Assembly: GCF_016808095.1 (NCBI RefSeq) | Contig: NC_068975.1 | Span: 24,497,501-24,561,500, forward strand | From: Vigna angularis | Taxonomy: Eukaryota; Streptophyta; Magnoliopsida; Fabales; Fabaceae | Direction of reading: 5' to 3' | Length of the DNA: 64,000 bases | Part shown: positions 63,803 through 64,000 of the stretch, piece by piece | Layout of the letters: each line of letters starts with the position of its first letter | How positions within the stretch are numbered: position 1 is the stretch's first letter | Notes under the pieces: model-generated | Database searches by the model: none | What the model was told of the DNA's origin: nothing | What the model saw: only the letters and a program-made list of their open reading frames with translations | Program-made: the position numbers and the translations under genes

Positions 63803-64000
63803 TCACTCATTTTTTATTCTAAGCACTACGGTTCCGGTGTATGGAGTCCTAAGTGCTCTTCCCTTGTAACGCCTTCGTGATCGAACCCTAACATACGTCT
63901 TCAAAGGTTGTTCATTTCCGTCAATGTCAGTAGGGGATACAAAACCAGTGTTCACAGGTTGTTCTGTACGAGGCACACTTTGTCGAACGTCATCTTTATT
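63803..64000 (-). CDS. C-terminal 65 codons of an unidentified protein, partial
   Basis: An open minus-strand frame enters from the right edge and ends with TGA at 63803-63805. It reads NKDDVRQSVPRTEQP, VNTGFVSPTDIDGNEQPLKT, YVRVRSRRRYKGRALRTPYT and GTVVLRIKNE. The Arg/Lys-rich RRRYKGRALRTPYT near the end is reminiscent, from memory, of C-termini in legume transposon-derived or Ulp1-protease/plant-mobile-domain proteins, but this cannot be settled here. Composition and lack of stops for 65 codons in an A/T-rich region support real coding. Confidence 0.55.
   Translation of the reverse strand, partial: NKDDVRQSVPRTEQPVNTGFVSPTDIDGNEQPLKTYVRVRSRRRYKGRALRTPYTGTVVLRIKNE

Overview
The window is nuclear DNA from a flowering plant, almost certainly a legume and probably Phaseoleae (Vigna/Phaseolus-like). 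The reasons are genes in small exons with GT..AG introns, long A/T-rich spacers with (TA)n runs, and transposons typical of plants: TRIM, Cassandra, Ty1/copia and Tekay-like LTRs, Pack-MULE, hAT and Mutator MITEs, and a LINE. Naming the genus is inference. Four things look genic: the first exons of a minus-strand gene at the left edge (1277-2709), two tandem paralogous bromodomain genes on the plus strand (A, CDS 11747-24625; B, CDS 34783-41174), and the C-terminal end of a minus-strand ORF at the right edge (63803-64000).

The two bromodomain genes are the core. Each rebuilds to a ten-coding-exon ORF, 677 aa in A and 804 aa in B, with matching exon order, phases and nearly matching lengths. 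Each starts in a 23-nt exon holding the start codon and five more codons. Both proteins have a basic N-terminus with an RRSSRI motif, one bromodomain and a long Ser/Asn/Gln/Pro-rich tail. Both end exactly in an LxLxL motif (LDLHL and LDLEL), the EAR form that recruits TOPLESS-type co-repressors. B carries His where the acetyl-lysine-binding Asn is expected; A keeps Asn. A has an AT-hook-like RRPGRKPK after the bromodomain; B does not. The introns of A hold a non-autonomous copia element and three TRIM copies.

Layout: 1-2.9 kb partial gene; 3-8.9 kb A/T-rich spacer with a foldback element, a TRIM and retroelement remnants; 8.9-24.7 kb gene A; 24.7-34.3 kb spacer with foldbacks, a hAT MITE with TSD, an LTR remnant, a LINE fossil and a Mutator MITE with a perfect 9-bp TSD; 34.5-41.2 kb gene B; 43.2-45.1 kb a Pack-MULE carrying an antisense U-box gene fragment; 45-50 kb A/T-rich foldbacks and tandem repeats; 50.3-53.0 kb a solo LTR containing a Cassandra solo LTR with a 5S-rRNA-like domain; 57.4-57.9 kb a degenerate telomere-like tract; 58.9-61.7 kb a G+C-rich mosaic with a minisatellite fused in frame to a glutamate-receptor-like fragment; 61.7-63.5 kb tandem repeats of 617 and 281 bp; then the edge gene.

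Limits: exon calls come from splice motifs, phase and comparison between the two paralogs. UTRs, promoters and the ends of old repeats are approximate. Family names are recognised by eye, without a database search.
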